Assembly: GCA_025456165.1 (NCBI GenBank)
Contig: JALOLI010000114.1
Coordinates: 1-5,034 of the forward strand
Direction: 5' to 3'
Source: Acidimicrobiia bacterium
Lineage (GTDB): Bacteria; Actinomycetota; Acidimicrobiia; UBA5794; UBA11373
DNA: 5,034 nucleotides
A program made the position numbers and the translations under genes. Shown piece after piece: positions 1 through 5,034 of this stretch (position 1 is the first letter of the stretch; every line of letters begins with the position of its first letter). Under the pieces are notes generated by a model. That model ran no database searches and was not told the DNA's origin. It saw nothing but the letters and a program-made list of their open reading frames with translations.

Positions 1-875
1 CCGTTGTCCACGGCGTAGGCCACCTCGTGGTGGAAGCTGTGGCCGGCGAGCGTCGCGTGGTTCACCTCGATGTTCACGAACACCTCGCCGACGAGGCCGT
101 ACCGCTCCAGGAACCCGTGCACTGCGGCGCAGTCGAAGTCGTATTGGTGCTTGGTGGGCTCCTGCGGCTTGGGCTCGATGAGGATGGTGCCCTCGAACCC
201 GATCTGGTGCTTGTACTCGACCACCATCGAGAGGAAGCGAGCCAACTGATCGGCTTCCTGCCGCATCCTGGTGTTGAGCGCCGTGTCGTAGCCCTCCCGG
301 CCTCCCCACAGGACGTAGCTGGTCCCCCCGAGGCGGTGGGTGGCGTCGATGGCGTTCTTCACCTGGGCGGCGGCGTAGGCGAACACCTCCGGGTCGGGGT
401 TGGTGGCCGCGCCGGCGGCGTAGCGGGGATGGCTGAACAGGTTGGCCGTCCCCCAGAGGAGGCGGACGCCGGTGCGCCTCATGTGCTCCTCGGCGTAGTC
501 GACCATGGCCACTAGGTTGCGCTTCGTCTCGGCGAAGGTGGCCCCGGCCGGAGCGATGTCGGCGTCGTGGAAGCAGAAGAAGGGCACGCCGAGCTTGGCG
601 ATGAACTCGAACGCCGCGTCCATCTTCATGCGGGCCGCCGCCATGGGATCCATCCCCGCATCGAGCCACGGCCTATCGAGGGTGCCCGGGCCGAACATGT
701 CCTGGCCCGACGCCGCGAAGGAGTGCCAGTAGGCGACGGCGATACGCAGGTGGTCCTCCATGCGCTTGCCGAGCACGAGCCGATCCGGGTCGTACACCCG
801 GTACGCCAGGTCGGTGCCGGCTTCGTGGCCGCCGAATGGGATCCGGCCGGGAACATCCGCAAAGAAGTCGACCAT
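1..875 (-). CDS. xylA: Xylose isomerase, N-terminal 291 residues (C-terminus beyond left edge)
   Basis: This enzyme interconverts D-xylose and D-xylulose in the cytoplasm, the first catabolic step after uptake. The translated minus strand reads closely along E. coli XylA from my memory of that protein. Visible landmarks are [12 protein letters not shown] (33-44), the catalytic [10 protein letters not shown] (His103, Asp106), LLWGTANLF (139-147), the NPDPEVF region (159-165), [14 protein letters not shown] (189-202), [16 protein letters not shown] (233-248, metal ligand Glu234, Lys236) and [17 protein letters not shown] (268-284, Glu270, His273). Numbering runs two ahead of E. coli. About 150 residues are missing at the window edge, including the Asp metal ligands equivalent to 296, 307, 309 and 339, so intactness cannot be judged. 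The ATG at 875 is preceded by AGGAG at 884-880 with a 4-nt spacer. The sequence matches the longer group II (E. coli-type) class. It lies 218 bp downstream of xylG, so it may be cotranscribed or have its own promoter. Confidence 0.97.
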   Translation of the reverse strand, partial: MVDFFADVPGRIPFGGHEAGTDLAYRVYDPDRLVLGKRMEDHLRIAVAYWHSFAASGQDMFGPGTLDRPWLDAGMDPMAAARMKMDAAFEFIAKLGVPFFCFHDADIAPAGATFAETKRNLVAMVDYAEEHMRRTGVRLLWGTANLFSHPRYAAGAATNPDPEVFAYAAAQVKNAIDATHRLGGTSYVLWGGREGYDTALNTRMRQEADQLARFLSMVVEYKHQIGFEGTILIEPKPQEPTKHQYDFDCAAVHGFLERYGLVGEVFVNIEVNHATLAGHSFHHEVAYAVDN

Positions 876-1093
876 GCTGCTCCTGCTTCCTTTCGCCGCC
901 GGCCCCGGGCCGGCGGATAGTCACCATGTCACTCCGTGGCGGCGCGGGCTTCGCCTGCCTCCCACCCCTCGACCCGCCCGGCGCCCGGGATCACCTTCAC
1001 CCCTTCCCGGACGCACGGCGCCGGAATCCCTGCCGCGGGCCGCCCCGGCCCTTCCTGAGGTTCCACATCACCCCGCCGACCGGCAGGCTGTCC
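876..1093. other. xylG-xylA intergenic region
   Basis: This 218-bp spacer is very GC-rich. I see no convincing coding sequence on either strand and no remnant of a second ATPase domain. It contains the strong palindrome at 896-916 and weaker ones, such as the CCCGG/CCGGG arms at 977-981 and 985-989, the 8-bp CGGCGCCG at 1016-1023, and a 5-bp stem with arms 1037-1041 and 1047-1051. No stem is followed by a T-run, so none looks like a standard intrinsic terminator. I could not identify a clear promoter for xylA here. The length is unusual for an otherwise compact operon and leaves room for an internal promoter or for RNA processing. Confidence 0.6.
896..916 (-). repeat. Perfect 10-bp inverted repeat in the xylA leader
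   Basis: Arms 896-905 (CCGCCGGCCC) and 907-916 (GGGCCGGCGG) are exact reverse complements around a single central base. In RNA this would fold into an extremely stable all-GC stem of about 8-9 bp with a minimal loop, ending 20 nt before the xylA start and about 11 nt before its ribosome binding site. There is no T-run on either side. Likely roles are mRNA stabilisation or processing between xylG and xylA, modulation of xylA translation, or a protein-binding palindrome. The sequence alone does not decide between them. Confidence 0.6.
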
Positions 1094-1891
1094 TCAATGG
1101 AGCTCGGCGAGCTCGGACTTCGTCGCCGTGCCGGGGAGCTTGCCGATGATGATCATCCCCAGCACCTCGTCCTTGGTCACTTCGCTCTTGTTGACCGTGC
1201 CGACGAGCTTGCCCTGCAGCATCACGCTGATCCGGTCGGCCAGGTCGAACACGCCGTGGATGTCGTGGCTGATCAGGAAGATGCCGATGCCCTCGGCCTT
1301 CAGCTGGTTGATCAGGTTGTGGACCTGCGCCGTCTCCGCCGGCCCCAGGGCCGCCGTGGGCTCGTCCATGATGAGGATCCTGGCGTTGAAGTGCACTGCC
1401 CGGGCGATGGCCACCGACTGGCGCTGGCCGCCGGAGAGGGATCGCACCGCGGTCAGCAGATTCTGGAACTGGGGGTTGAGCCGCCCCATGACCTGGCGGG
1501 CGGCCTGCTCCATGGCCCGGTTGTCGAGGGTCTTCCAGCGGCTCAGCACCTCCCGTCCGAGGAACATGTTCGATGGAGCGTCGATGTTCTCGGCGAGAGC
1601 CAGGGTCTGGTAGATGGTCTCGATGGCGTACTTCTTGGCGTCGCGCGGCGTCTCGATGGTCGCCTTCTCGCCGTTGATGAGGATCTCCCCCGAGTCGGCC
1701 TTGTGGGCCCCGGAGAGCGTCTTGATCAGGGTGGTCTTGCCGGCCCCGTTGCCGCCCACCAGGCCGACGACCTCGCCCGGGTACAGGTCGAGGCTCACTC
1801 CGTCCACGGCGTGCACCCCGCCGAAGGCGACGCGGATGTCGCGCATGTCGACGAGGGGAACACCCCTGGAGGCTTGGGTCGTCATGGTCAT
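1094..1891 (-). CDS. xylG: Xylose ABC transporter ATP-binding protein, single-domain
   Basis: This 265-residue cytoplasmic ATPase powers the sugar importer. Motifs in order are Walker A GGNGAGKT (46-53), Q-loop Gln95, the ABC signature LSGGQRQ (152-158), Walker B ILIMDEP (172-178), the D-loop region AALG (180-183) and H-loop His209 in LISHD. All nucleotide-binding elements are intact. It has one ABC domain only, whereas E. coli XylG (about 510 residues) fuses two. The protein therefore presumably works as a homodimer, as in FrcA-type single-domain sugar transporters. The start at 1891 overlaps the xylH stop as ATGA, implying translational coupling, and has GGAGG at 1901-1897 with a 5-nt spacer. 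A second ATG at 1885 is possible but too far from that site. Xylose as the substrate is inferred from XylF and XylA next door. Confidence 0.93.
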   Translation of the reverse strand: MTMTTQASRGVPLVDMRDIRVAFGGVHAVDGVSLDLYPGEVVGLVGGNGAGKTTLIKTLSGAHKADSGEILINGEKATIETPRDAKKYAIETIYQTLALAENIDAPSNMFLGREVLSRWKTLDNRAMEQAARQVMGRLNPQFQNLLTAVRSLSGGQRQSVAIARAVHFNARILIMDEPTAALGPAETAQVHNLINQLKAEGIGIFLISHDIHGVFDLADRISVMLQGKLVGTVNKSEVTKDEVLGMIIIGKLPGTATKSELAELH

Positions 1892-3177
1892 TTCGGCCTC
1901 CGCTTGAAGATCGTGTCGAGGGCCACGGCGAAGACGAGGACGACGCCGGCGGCCACATCCTGGATCGGCGCCTCGACGCCGACGAGCACCATTCCGGACT
2001 GCAGCGACTGCATCACCAGGGCGCCGAGCACGGCGCCGGAGATCGTGCCCACCCCACCGGCGAGGGAGGTCCCGCCGATCACGGCGGCGGCGATCACGTA
2101 GAGCTCTGCGCTCTGTCCCAGGCCGCTCACCGCGGCGTTGAGCCGGGCGGTCTGCACTGCGGCGGCGATCGCGACCAGGATGCCCATCAGGATGAAGGAC
2201 TTCATGATGACCCAGCGGGTCTTGATGCCCCCGAGCTCGGCGGCCTCGGGATTGCCGCCGATGGCGAACACGTAGCGGCCGAAGCGGAGCCGGGTGGCGA
2301 TGAAGGTCATGACCAGGGTGACCCCGATCAGGAGCAGCACCGGATTGGCCAGGCCGAAGGGGATGTCCCCGCCGCCCCGCTCGGCGGCGACCCGCTCTGG
2401 CAGGTAGTAGAGGTTGAGGTAGCCGACCGCCCCGAGGACCACACCGCAGCTGAGGACGCCGAGGGAGATCTCGGCCCAGAAGGGGCGAAGCCCCAACCCG
2501 AACTTGCGGCGCTGGCGCCGGCCGTTGAACAGCAGCACCAGGATCCCCGCACAGGCGACGGCTCCCACGATCCAGCTCCAGAGCCCGCCGATGCTCCCGC
2601 GCGAACCGCCCCCTAAGAGCTGGAACGTGGAGTCCATGGGGGCGATGGTCTGGCCGCTGGCCTGCCACCAGGCCACGCCCCTCCAGACCAGGAGGCCGCC
2701 CAGGGTCACGATGAAGGAGGGCACGCCGACGTAGGCGATGATGAAGCCGTGCAGGCCGCCGATGAGCGCTCCCAGCGCCAGGCCGGCGGCGAGGGCGATG
2801 ATCCACATCGCCCAGTGGTCGTAGCCGATCCAGTCCGGCAGGATCTCGCGCTGCAGCATGGCCATCGCCATGCCCACCGCGCCCAGCACGGAGCCGACCG
2901 ACAGGTCGATGTTGCGGGACACGATGATGAGCACCATGCCCGTGGCCATGATGGCGACGGTGGCCGTCTGCACCGAGAGGTTCCACAGGTTGCGGGGGGT
3001 GAGGAAGGTGCCCCCGGTCCAGAAGTGGAAGCCGATCCAGATGACGGCCAGCGCTCCGAGCATGCCCATGAGGCGCGTGTCGATCTCGACCGCGCGCACC
3101 ATCGAGCGGAGCCGCAGGCGCTGAGCCGCGGTCTTCGAGGCCGCGGGTGGGATGGGCGGGCTGCCGGTCACACTCAT
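1888..3177 (-). CDS. xylH: Xylose ABC transporter permease
   Basis: This 429-residue integral membrane protein forms the translocation channel, probably as a homodimer, and belongs to the BPD_transp_2 (ribose/xylose/AraH-like) permease family. Hydrophobic segments are visible at about 37-53, 69-88, 93-108, 122-142, 145-165, 199-217, 237-259, 279-296, 324-343, 358-376, 378-395 and 404-422. Family landmarks are [10 protein letters not shown] (87-96), [10 protein letters not shown] (152-161), the ATPase-coupling loop with [15 protein letters not shown] (306-320) and the [11 protein letters not shown] stretch (368-378). It is somewhat longer than E. coli XylH (393). The extra length includes a hydrophilic N-terminal tail of about 30 residues and a basic RRQRRK loop near 220-225. 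The ATG at 3177 was chosen because a near-perfect AGGAGGT lies at 3187-3181. An in-frame ATG at 3201 lies upstream of that site and is less likely. The stop overlaps the xylG start. Confidence 0.94.
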   Translation of the reverse strand: MSVTGSPPIPPAASKTAAQRLRLRSMVRAVEIDTRLMGMLGALAVIWIGFHFWTGGTFLTPRNLWNLSVQTATVAIMATGMVLIIVSRNIDLSVGSVLGAVGMAMAMLQREILPDWIGYDHWAMWIIALAAGLALGALIGGLHGFIIAYVGVPSFIVTLGGLLVWRGVAWWQASGQTIAPMDSTFQLLGGGSRGSIGGLWSWIVGAVACAGILVLLFNGRRQRRKFGLGLRPFWAEISLGVLSCGVVLGAVGYLNLYYLPERVAAERGGGDIPFGLANPVLLLIGVTLVMTFIATRLRFGRYVFAIGGNPEAAELGGIKTRWVIMKSFILMGILVAIAAAVQTARLNAAVSGLGQSAELYVIAAAVIGGTSLAGGVGTISGAVLGALVMQSLQSGMVLVGVEAPIQDVAAGVVLVFAVALDTIFKRRPK

Positions 3178-3180
3178 TGC

Positions 3181-3187
3181 ACCTCCT
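3181..3187 (-). promoter_or_regulatory. Strong Shine-Dalgarno site of xylH
   Basis: On the minus strand this reads AGGAGGT, close to perfectly complementary to the 16S rRNA 3' end, with 3 nt to the ATG at 3177. It fixes the xylH start in preference to the in-frame ATG at 3201. It is the strongest ribosome site in the window, which would help keep permease translation efficient after the intercistronic hairpin. Confidence 0.8.
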
Positions 3188-3213
3188 GGCCGTTGCGCCA
3201 ATCCTACGCAGAC

Positions 3214-3246
3214 GCGCCGCGCCCCCGAGGTCCGGGAGCGCGGCGC
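3214..3246 (-). repeat. Intercistronic stem-loop between xylF and xylH
   Basis: A perfect 9-bp GC stem (3214-3222 with 3238-3246) continues, after one C/A mismatch, into 4 more pairs (3224-3227 with 3233-3236) around a 5-nt loop. It begins 32 nt downstream of the xylF stop and ends about 27 nt before the xylH ribosome site. No T-run follows on the minus strand, so full termination is unlikely. Stem-loops after binding-protein genes in ABC importer operons (for example malE-malF) are known to protect the upstream mRNA or cause partial termination, giving more binding protein than permease. That role here is inferred. Confidence 0.7.
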
Positions 3247-3259
3247 TTCACTACCAGCC

Positions 3260-3283
3260 GATGATCAACTCGGGTCGATCATC
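3260..3283 (-). repeat. 7-bp inverted repeat spanning the xylF stop codon
   Basis: Arms GATGATC (3260-3266) and GATCATC (3277-3283) are exact reverse complements separated by 10 bases, and the right arm includes the xylF stop codon (3279-3281). It would give a modest stem just upstream of the much stronger hairpin at 3214-3246. It may contribute to 3'-end protection of xylF mRNA or be coincidental. Confidence 0.35.
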
Positions 3284-4370
3284 CGCAGACGGCGACGGTC
3301 CCGGCGGCGACACCCTGGCAGAGGGTGGCGACGTCGATCCAGCCGGCGTCGATGACAACCTGCAGGTTGTCCTTCGTGATCGGAATCGGGGTCAACAGGT
3401 ACGAGGTCATGTTGTTCCCGCCCGGCGACATGAACATCACGATGCCGGGAAGATCGGCCAGAGCGGTGCCCTGGGCGAGCAGGACCGCCGCTTCGCCGGC
3501 CTTCTTGCCGAGCTCGCGAGCGTCCTTCCACACCGACACCGTCTGCGTCCCGAGGGCGATCCGGTTCAGGGCGGCGGCGTCGCCGTCCTGTCCGGAAACC
3601 GGCACGACGCCGGCGAGGCCCTGGGCGGCAAGGGCGGTGATCACGCCGCCGGCCGTGCCGTCGTTGGAAGCAACCACGGCATCGACCAGGTTGTTGTTCT
3701 GGGTCAGGATCTGCTCCATGTTGGTCTGGGCAACAGCCGGATCCCAGTTGTCGGTGTACATCTCGCCGACGTTGACGATGGCGCCGGAATCGATGGCCGC
3801 CTGCAGGATCTCCTGCTGGCCGCCACGAAGGAAGTCGGCGTTGGCATCAGCCGAGTTGCCCTTGATGAAGACGTAGTTGCCTTCGGGCATGGCGGCGAAG
3901 ATGGCCCGCGCCTGCATCCGGCCGACCTCGACGTTGTCGAACGTGATGTAGAGAGCGCCCGGGTCCTCGATCAGACGGTCGTACGCAATGACCGGGATGC
4001 CCTCCGCCAGGGCCGCGGTCACCGCCGGCTTGATGGCGGTGCCGTCCTGCGCCAGGATGATGACCACATCGGCGCCCTGGGAGATCAGGTTCTCCACATC
4101 GGCGATCTGCTGCTCGGCAGACGAACCGGCATCGGCGCTGATGTAGCGCCCGCCGCCGGCCTCGATGGCCGCCTTCATGTCGGGCTCATCCCACTTGGCC
4201 CAGCGCTCTTCGTTGTAGTTGTTCCACGACACCCCGACGATGAACTCGTCACCGGCGGCCGTCGTCGTAGCTCCAGTTGTGGTGGTCCCTTCGCTGTCGT
4301 CCCCGCATGCTGCCAATACCAGCACCAGGCTCAGGACGGCGAATACAACCACGAGTTTGCGGTTGAACAC
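3279..4370 (-). CDS. xylF: D-xylose-binding lipoprotein of the ABC importer
   Basis: This 363-residue periplasmic-binding-protein-like lipoprotein captures xylose outside the membrane and delivers it to XylH. The N-terminus has Arg4-Lys5, a hydrophobic core (6-19) and a lipobox LAAC with lipidated Cys22, then a Thr-rich flexible linker (about 28-40). This arrangement fits a Gram-positive membrane-anchored binding protein. The mature domain follows E. coli XylF closely: ERWAK (55-59), IAYDRLI (128-134), ITFDNVEVGRMQA (142-154), DAVVASNDGTAGG (230-242), SGQDGD (259-264) and GTQTVSVWK (274-282). Arg56, Arg132, Asn236, Asp262 and Lys282 fall where E. coli XylF has sugar-pocket residues (recalled alignment). 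The C-terminal tail carries two cysteines, 351 and 362, absent from the E. coli protein. Start choice: GTG at 4370 immediately precedes the signal peptide and has GGGAGG at 4385-4380, 9 nt upstream. No closer ATG fits, and the long open frame further upstream is not protein-like. It is the first gene of the operon. Confidence 0.96.
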   Translation of the reverse strand: MFNRKLVVVFAVLSLVLVLAACGDDSEGTTTTGATTTAAGDEFIVGVSWNNYNEERWAKWDEPDMKAAIEAGGGRYISADAGSSAEQQIADVENLISQGADVVIILAQDGTAIKPAVTAALAEGIPVIAYDRLIEDPGALYITFDNVEVGRMQARAIFAAMPEGNYVFIKGNSADANADFLRGGQQEILQAAIDSGAIVNVGEMYTDNWDPAVAQTNMEQILTQNNNLVDAVVASNDGTAGGVITALAAQGLAGVVPVSGQDGDAAALNRIALGTQTVSVWKDARELGKKAGEAAVLLAQGTALADLPGIVMFMSPGGNNMTSYLLTPIPITKDNLQVVIDAGWIDVATLCQGVAAGTVAVCG

Positions 4371-4398
4371 CCTTTGGTTCCTCCCTTTGTGGTGTTCT

Positions 4399-4424
4399 GC
4401 GGGCAGGTTCTCCCTGAAGCCCGC
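4399..4424 (-). repeat. Leader hairpin in the xylF 5' untranslated region
   Basis: GCGGGC (4399-4404) pairs with GCCCGC (4419-4424). After a 3-nt bulge (4405-4407), TTC (4408-4410) pairs with GAA (4416-4418) around a 5-nt loop. On the minus strand this lies between the predicted transcription start near 4432 and the ribosome site at 4385-4380. It could stabilise the leader or simply reflect the repeat content. There is no T-run, so it does not look like an attenuator. Confidence 0.4.
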
Positions 4425-4440
4425 ATCGTGCTCCCTGAAG
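4410..4440. repeat. 10-bp direct repeat, two helical turns apart
   Basis: CTCCCTGAAG occurs exactly at 4410-4419 and again at 4431-4440, with starts 21 bp apart. That spacing places both copies on the same face of the DNA. The right copy overlaps the end of the predicted -10 box and the likely start point of the xylF promoter, and the left copy lies in the early leader. This is the geometry expected for a pair of protein-binding sites, either an operator or a second regulator's site. Binding is inferred, not shown. Confidence 0.5.
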
Positions 4441-4467
4441 GATATTCGAGTTTGTTCGACCCTGCAA
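4439..4467 (-). promoter_or_regulatory. Candidate promoter of the xylFHG(A) operon
   Basis: On the minus strand, a -35-like TTGCAG (4467-4462) and a -10-like TATCCT (4444-4439) are separated by exactly 17 bp. The predicted start is near 4432, giving a leader of about 60 nt before the GTG at 4370. The -35 is a partial match (TTG conserved), as expected for a regulated promoter in a GC-rich genome. The segment is locally AT-richer than its surroundings. The spacer contains the AACAAAC-type motif, so a bound repressor would block polymerase. Confidence 0.5.
4447..4458 (-). promoter_or_regulatory. Candidate XylR half-operator, xylF side
   Basis: On the minus strand this reads CGAACAAACTCG. The AACAAACT core equals one half of the Bacillus xyl operator bound by the ROK-family XylR (recalled consensus, half-sites AGTTTGTT and AACAAACT). 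A degraded second half (ATAAAC, 4469-4474) lies further off than in the Bacillus operator, so a full palindrome is not evident. It sits inside the promoter spacer, and a closely similar 12-mer occurs at 4599-4610 before the divergent regulator gene. Confidence 0.45.
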
Positions 4468-4559
4468 CATAAACCGGGGAGGAGTTTCGCGGGCGAGGGT
4501 GAGAGGCTACCGGACCGCAGCCCGGCACTCTGCCAGGCCGCCGTCCCACACTGCGGAAC

Positions 4560-4579
4560 CCGGCCCCGGCTGGGACCGG
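4560..4579. repeat. 20-bp imperfect palindrome upstream of the regulator promoter
   Basis: CCGGCCCC (4560-4567) and GGGACCGG (4572-4579) match as reverse complements at 7 of 8 positions around GGCT. It lies immediately upstream of the -10 candidate at 4586, roughly over the expected -35 region of the regulator gene. It could be an operator for autoregulation, but GC-rich DNA produces such symmetry readily. Confidence 0.25.
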
Positions 4580-4585
4580 CAGCGA

Positions 4586-4591
4586 TATAGT
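4586..4591 (+). promoter_or_regulatory. Candidate -10 box of the regulator gene
   Basis: TATAGT matches the -10 consensus at five of six positions and stands out in GC-rich surroundings. It is 28 bp before the GTG start at 4620, predicting a leader of about 20 nt that includes the GAGGA ribosome site. No good -35 hexamer is present at 16-18 bp upstream (4563-4568 reads GCCCCG), so the promoter may be weak or activator-dependent. Confidence 0.45.
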
Positions 4592-4598
4592 TAGGGCC

Positions 4599-4610
4599 CG
4601 AACAAATCCG
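4599..4610 (+). promoter_or_regulatory. Candidate XylR half-operator, regulator side
   Basis: CGAACAAATCCG on the plus strand matches the minus-strand motif at 4458-4447 (CGAACAAACTCG) in 10 of 12 positions. Relative to each gene it has the same orientation. It lies at the expected transcription start of the divergent ROK gene, just before its ribosome site, which suits negative autoregulation. No second half-site is visible next to it. Confidence 0.4.
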
Positions 4611-4619
4611 AGGAACCAG

Positions 4620-5034
4620 GTGCCCGGCAGAGACATCCCCCCCGATGGGGCCACCCGGCGGACAGGGGTAGCGACGGACGAGGTGCGGCGGCACAACCTC
4701 GCGCTGGTGCTGTACCGCTTGCACTTCGCCGGGCCGCTGAGCCGCTCCCGGCTGGCCTCGATGACGGGCCTGAGCCGCTCGACCATGGCGGATCTGATCG
4801 GCGAGCTCTCCTCTCTGGACCTGGTCGTGGAAGGCCCCAGCCTCGCCCATTCCGGGCCCGGCCGGCCGTCGCCCATGGTCCACACCCGGCCCCACGGAGC
4901 CGTCGTCCTGGCCGTCGAACTCGCGGTGGACTCGCTGGCCGTGGCCACGGTGGGCCTGGGAGGTCACGTGTTCGACCGGCGCCGCCTGGAGCGGTCCCGG
5001 GAGCACGTCTCCCCGGAGGATGCGGTGCAGGACG
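4620..5034 (+). CDS. xylR: ROK-family transcriptional regulator, N-terminal 138 residues (probable xylose repressor)
   Basis: This is a DNA-binding repressor of the ROK (repressor, ORF, kinase) family, seen here only for its first third. Residues about 25-70 form a winged helix-turn-helix: RLHFAGPLSRSRLASMTGL leads into the recognition helix SRSTMADLIGELSSL (52-66). The wing includes the family-typical GPGRPSP (79-85). From about residue 94, AVVLAVELAVDSLAVATVGL has the pattern that opens the ROK sugar-binding fold. The rest, including the sugar site and the Cys-rich zinc motif, lies past the right edge. The GTG at 4620 was chosen for its GAGGA site (4610-4614) 5 nt upstream. A GTG at 4683 would drop 21 residues ahead of the helix-turn-helix and cannot be excluded. 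Divergent placement beside xylF suggests that it controls this operon and itself. The xylR name rests on that context. Confidence 0.85.
   Translation, partial: MPGRDIPPDGATRRTGVATDEVRRHNLALVLYRLHFAGPLSRSRLASMTGLSRSTMADLIGELSSLDLVVEGPSLAHSGPGRPSPMVHTRPHGAVVLAVELAVDSLAVATVGLGGHVFDRRRLERSREHVSPEDAVQD

Noticed and set aside
27..515. Plus-strand open frame of 162 codons near the left edge
   Set aside because: It is the antisense shadow of xylA, whose catalytic and metal-binding motifs are unambiguous on the minus strand.
1037..1051. Short GGGCC/GGCCC stem as a terminator after xylG
   Set aside because: The stem is only 5 bp and has no T-run on the minus strand. In DNA this GC-rich such stems arise by chance.
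836..2101. Plus-strand open frame of 421 codons opposite xylG, the xylG-xylA spacer and the ends of xylA and xylH
   Set aside because: It crosses several genes and the spacer in antisense and has no recognisable domain. Long stop-free antisense frames are expected at this GC content.
1094..2986. Single 630-codon minus-strand frame suggesting a permease-ATPase fusion
   Set aside because: The part upstream of 1891 is an out-of-frame reading of xylH. The real permease is in another frame and ends with an ATGA overlap, so these are two separate proteins.
3147..4472. Long plus-strand open frame of 441 codons opposite xylF
   Set aside because: It is antisense to a clearly recognised xylF. Its composition is typical of a complement-strand shadow in GC-rich DNA, and no family features are visible.
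4515..4556. CCGCAG/CTGCGG inverted repeat in the divergent spacer
   Set aside because: The arms are 6 bp and 30 bases apart with no supporting internal pairing, too weak to call a structure or operator.
4371..5006. Upstream extension of the xylF reading frame to a possible start at 5006
   Set aside because: The extension lacks protein-like features, would bury the signal peptide and lipobox inside the protein, and is antisense to the ROK gene. The GTG at 4370 with its ribosome site explains xylF.

Overview
The window carries most of a D-xylose uptake and catabolism locus from a GC-rich bacterium. The use of GTG starts, the Thr-rich linker behind the lipobox of the binding protein and the GC-rich third codon positions point to Actinomycetota. 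An Acidimicrobiia-like lineage is a low-confidence guess. No rRNA or other phylogenetic marker is present.

Layout: four genes lie head-to-tail on the minus strand, reading from right to left. They are xylF (xylose-binding lipoprotein, 4370-3279), xylH (membrane permease, 3177-1888), xylG (half-size ATPase, 1891-1094) and xylA (xylose isomerase, starting at 875 and running off the left edge). Divergent from them, a ROK-family repressor gene, presumably xylR, starts at 4620 on the plus strand and runs off the right edge. The 249-bp divergent intergenic region holds candidate promoters for both directions, a sequence motif shared by the two promoters, a two-turn direct repeat and a leader hairpin. 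The other gaps are a 101-bp xylF-xylH spacer with a strong GC hairpin and a 218-bp xylG-xylA spacer with a near-perfect palindrome just ahead of the xylA ribosome binding site. xylH and xylG overlap by 4 bp (ATGA).

How the genes work together: XylF captures xylose outside the membrane, a presumed XylH dimer forms the channel, and a presumed XylG dimer drives import with ATP. XylA converts xylose to xylulose, and a xylulokinase would be expected beyond the left edge. The ROK protein probably represses the operon until sugar is present.

The genes are recognisable members of known families and I see no undescribed system. The points worth a second look are regulatory (shared AACAAA-type motif, direct repeats, intercistronic hairpins) and evolutionary (an E. 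coli-type isomerase and a single-domain ATPase in this setting).
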